Shown here piece after piece: positions 62,295-64,000 of a stretch of DNA of 64,000 nt. Each line of letters begins with the position of its first letter. Positions within the stretch are counted from its first letter, which is position 1. Below the pieces are notes generated by a model. That model was not told where the DNA came from. It saw only the letters and a list, made by a program, of their open reading frames with translations, and made no database searches. Position numbers and translations under genes: made by a program. This DNA is from Planctomycetota bacterium (GTDB lineage Bacteria > Planctomycetota > Phycisphaerae > UBA1845 > UTPLA1), in the NCBI GenBank assembly GCA_016235815.1, contig JACRIM010000039.1:1-64000 (forward strand), read 5' to 3'.

Positions 62295-63670
62295 TCCGGC
62301 ATGGCTCCCATGAAATCGCGGCCCCACTGATGGACATGGTGTCGGCGCACATGCATTCGGAGCATGCCCATTCGAAGGCGACCGTCCTTGCGTGATTGGC
62401 GGAGGGCAATGTCCATGGATCGTACCATCCCATCCATGTCCCACGGATTGACCAGGTAGGCCTGTCGAAGCTCCTGCGCGGCACCGGCGAATTCACTGAG
62501 CACCAGCGCACCCGAGTGATCCAGTCGGCTCGATACATATTCCTTGGCCACGAGGTTCATGCCGTCGCGAAGGGGCGTCACCATCATGACATCCGCCGCG
62601 GCATAGTACGCAACCAACTCTCGGCGCGGAATACTCCGGCGGAAATAATGAACGGCCACTCGCCCCGGTATGCTGTACTCGCCGTTAATACGCCCGACAA
62701 TGCGCTCAATGGTGGTTCGCATTTCGACATAGTCGCTCACGGTTTCGCGTGTGGGCGAAGCAACCTGAATCATGACGCATTCATCAACCGTCGCAAGGCC
62801 GCGCCGCAACAACTCTTCAAAGGCGAGCAGCCTCAAGTCGATGCCTTTGGTGTAGTCGAGTCGATCCACCGCCAGGATGATGCGACGCGATGCCCCGACG
62901 CGACGACGAAGTTCCTGAGCATGGCCAATGGTATGTGGATCCGCAGCGCATCGCTCAATCTCATGTGAATCGACAGAAACGGGAAATGTATCGATCTTGA
63001 TCGGACGGCTCTTATGGCGAAGAGCATGATCCGTGCCCGTCGCCGATGTGAAAAGGCGCGCCGCGCGTGAGAAATCCCGGGCGTCCGCCGTGGTCTGAAA
63101 TCCAATCAGATCGGCCCCCAACAGGCCCTCTATGATTTCACGGCGCCACGGAAGCCACGCGAACAACTCTTCCGGTGGAAACGGAATATGCAGGAAGAAC
63201 CCAATCCGCAGGTCTGGCCGCAACTCCCGTAGCATCTTTGGCACAAGTTGAAGTTGATAGTCATGAATCCAGACACGCTGGCGAGGTGTCGCGACTCGTG
63301 CCGCCGCCTGCGCGAAGCGCTTGTTTACATCCACGAATGGCTTCCACCACTTGCGATTGAAGGTTGGTGTGCGTATGGCATCGTGATAAAGCGGCCATAT
63401 CGTTGCGTTTGAGAACCCGTGATAATATTGTTCGACCTCCGATGAGCTTAAGTGAATTGGAATCATCCGCATTCCATCATGCTTGAAGGTGCGAATCCCG
63501 GTCGTCCCCCCGGGCCAGCCGATCCATCCGCTTCCTGAGCCTTTAAGGATGGGGGAAAGCGCTGTAACAAGGCCCCCCGGACTGGTGTCCCAGCGGGCGT
63601 GACGACCCGACCGCACTCGATGGATGGGCAGTCGATTGGCAATGATCAGAACGTTGTCCTTGGCGGCCAT
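62291..63670 (-). CDS. otsA: Trehalose-6-phosphate synthase (GT20)
   Basis: This 459-residue GT20 enzyme starts at ATG 63670, with GAGGA 7 bases upstream; the frame extends 15 codons further. It shows IANRLPIHRV, GGLVTALSP, WIGWPGG, the donor/acceptor site IHDYQLQLVPKMLRELRPD and FFLHIPFPPEELF. DRLDYTKGIDLRLLAFEELL and the EFAGAAQEL end that contacts the UDP ribose follow. It makes trehalose-6-phosphate from UDP-glucose and glucose-6-phosphate, as an osmolyte or stress sugar. The phosphatase/GH15 gene overlaps its stop by four bases. Confidence 0.95.
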   Translation of the reverse strand: MAAKDNVLIIANRLPIHRVRSGRHARWDTSPGGLVTALSPILKGSGSGWIGWPGGTTGIRTFKHDGMRMIPIHLSSSEVEQYYHGFSNATIWPLYHDAIRTPTFNRKWWKPFVDVNKRFAQAAARVATPRQRVWIHDYQLQLVPKMLRELRPDLRIGFFLHIPFPPEELFAWLPWRREIIEGLLGADLIGFQTTADARDFSRAARLFTSATGTDHALRHKSRPIKIDTFPVSVDSHEIERCAADPHTIGHAQELRRRVGASRRIILAVDRLDYTKGIDLRLLAFEELLRRGLATVDECVMIQVASPTRETVSDYVEMRTTIERIVGRINGEYSIPGRVAVHYFRRSIPRRELVAYYAAADVMMVTPLRDGMNLVAKEYVSSRLDHSGALVLSEFAGAAQELRQAYLVNPWDMDGMVRSMDIALRQSRKDGRLRMGMLRMHVRRHHVHQWGRDFMGAMPE

Positions 63671-63861
63671 GGATCGATCCTCACTGCGATCCCACAAGTG
63701 CGGCGACGAATTCACAAGTCCCTTCGTGGGAGCTTATTGTCACAAAAGGACTGAACTATCTGAGATGACGGTTGCCTTGCGTAAGCATGAACTGAACTCG
63801 TTTCGCCGGTGCACGGATCGACGCTAAGTTGAATGGCGGCCCGACCACTCAAGGAGCCTGC
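63671..63861. other. Upstream region of otsA, no gene seen
   Basis: The sequence probably holds the leftward otsA promoter. A plus-strand open frame crosses it (63624-63827) but has no start signal or domain. Confidence 0.45.
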
Positions 63862-63912
63862 ATGAACGCTCGTACATGCACCCTTGGAAACGCAGACGTG
63901 TTGTGGATGTAA
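63862..63912 (+). other. Tiny 16-codon frame with strong ribosome-binding site
   Basis: AAGGAG lies 7 bases before this ATG, the best such site in the last 300 bases. The frame (MNARTCTLGNADVLWM) stops at 63912. Another ATG follows at once at 63913, opening a frame that runs off the window end. The first ten residues recall the Tpx start at 38357 (MNRTCTLKGN). It could be a leader peptide, a decayed gene start or chance. Confidence 0.25.
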
Positions 63913-64000
63913 ATGCTAGGTGCGAAATCCTCGCAAGGCAAGTGCCACGGACTTCCTGTTACAAATTGTGGCATTCCCGAACGGTGCAACGCACTCTGGT

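Overview
The window looks like the chromosome of a planctomycete-type bacterium, probably close to the Phycisphaerae. The support is indirect. The DNA is GC-rich with dense coding on both strands. There are membrane proteins carrying a CxxCGY...CPECG zinc ribbon, secreted proteins ending in dockerin-like EF-hand pairs, an N-methylated-prepilin type protein, a BlaI/M56 (BlaR1-like) pair, and several families of palindromic repeats between and inside genes. No rRNA, CRISPR array, integrase or transposase is visible.

Layout. 0-1 kb: an RHS-like remnant and an AT-rich repeat protein. 1.7-8.2 kb: a dipeptide epimerase, then a probable small biosynthetic cluster of a KAS III-like thiolase, an ICMT-type methyltransferase, an extended SDR and a PaaK/CapK-type ligase. 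8.2-14.2 kb: a standalone Clp N-domain protein, ferritin, SelD, a tandem ACT protein and a Gfo/Idh-like protein. 14.2-16.4 kb: an AT-richer islet with two exported unknowns. 16.4-26.8 kb: envelope sugar and lipid genes (nucleotide-sugar dehydrogenase, GT2, WecA/MraY-like transferase, DegT aminotransferase) mixed with TerC, PurF, a TMTC-like TPR protein and YggS. 26.8-29.1 kb: a PIN toxin pair and aldehyde dehydrogenase. 29.2-34.4 kb: secreted proteins, including an 1138-residue tail-fibre-like protein. 34.8-38.1 kb: BlaI-type repressor with two operators and an M56 peptidase fused to a coiled coil and TPRs. 38.3-44.3 kb: Tpx, tRNA-His, diguanylate cyclase, inositol-phosphatase-like protein, esterase and Nfu. 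44.3-52 kb: MATE pump with a possible attenuator, IleS, methyltransferase and a phosphohexose mutase. 52-56.8 kb: quinoprotein-like propeller, pseudopilin, dockerin protein. 56.8-63.7 kb: radical SAM protein, Kef-type antiporter, and an otsA-otsB/GH15 trehalose operon.

Three observations stand out. First, selD begins upstream of the obvious open frame: an ATG at 11561 is followed by an in-frame TGA at the catalytic Cys position (CAGUAGKL) and then a SECIS-like hairpin, so SelD is probably itself a selenoprotein. Second, ileS carries three copies of a 69-bp palindromic element, each adding 23 in-frame residues. One copy is preceded by a tandem 18-bp expansion, and a different 77-bp cloverleaf palindrome sits in the same gene. 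This resembles the coding palindromic elements of Rickettsia. Third, the trehalose operon joins synthesis (OtsA), dephosphorylation (OtsB) and a GH15 hydrolase in two overlapping genes.

All functional calls are made by eye from motifs. Starts were adjusted from ribosome-binding sites and overlaps where these were visible.
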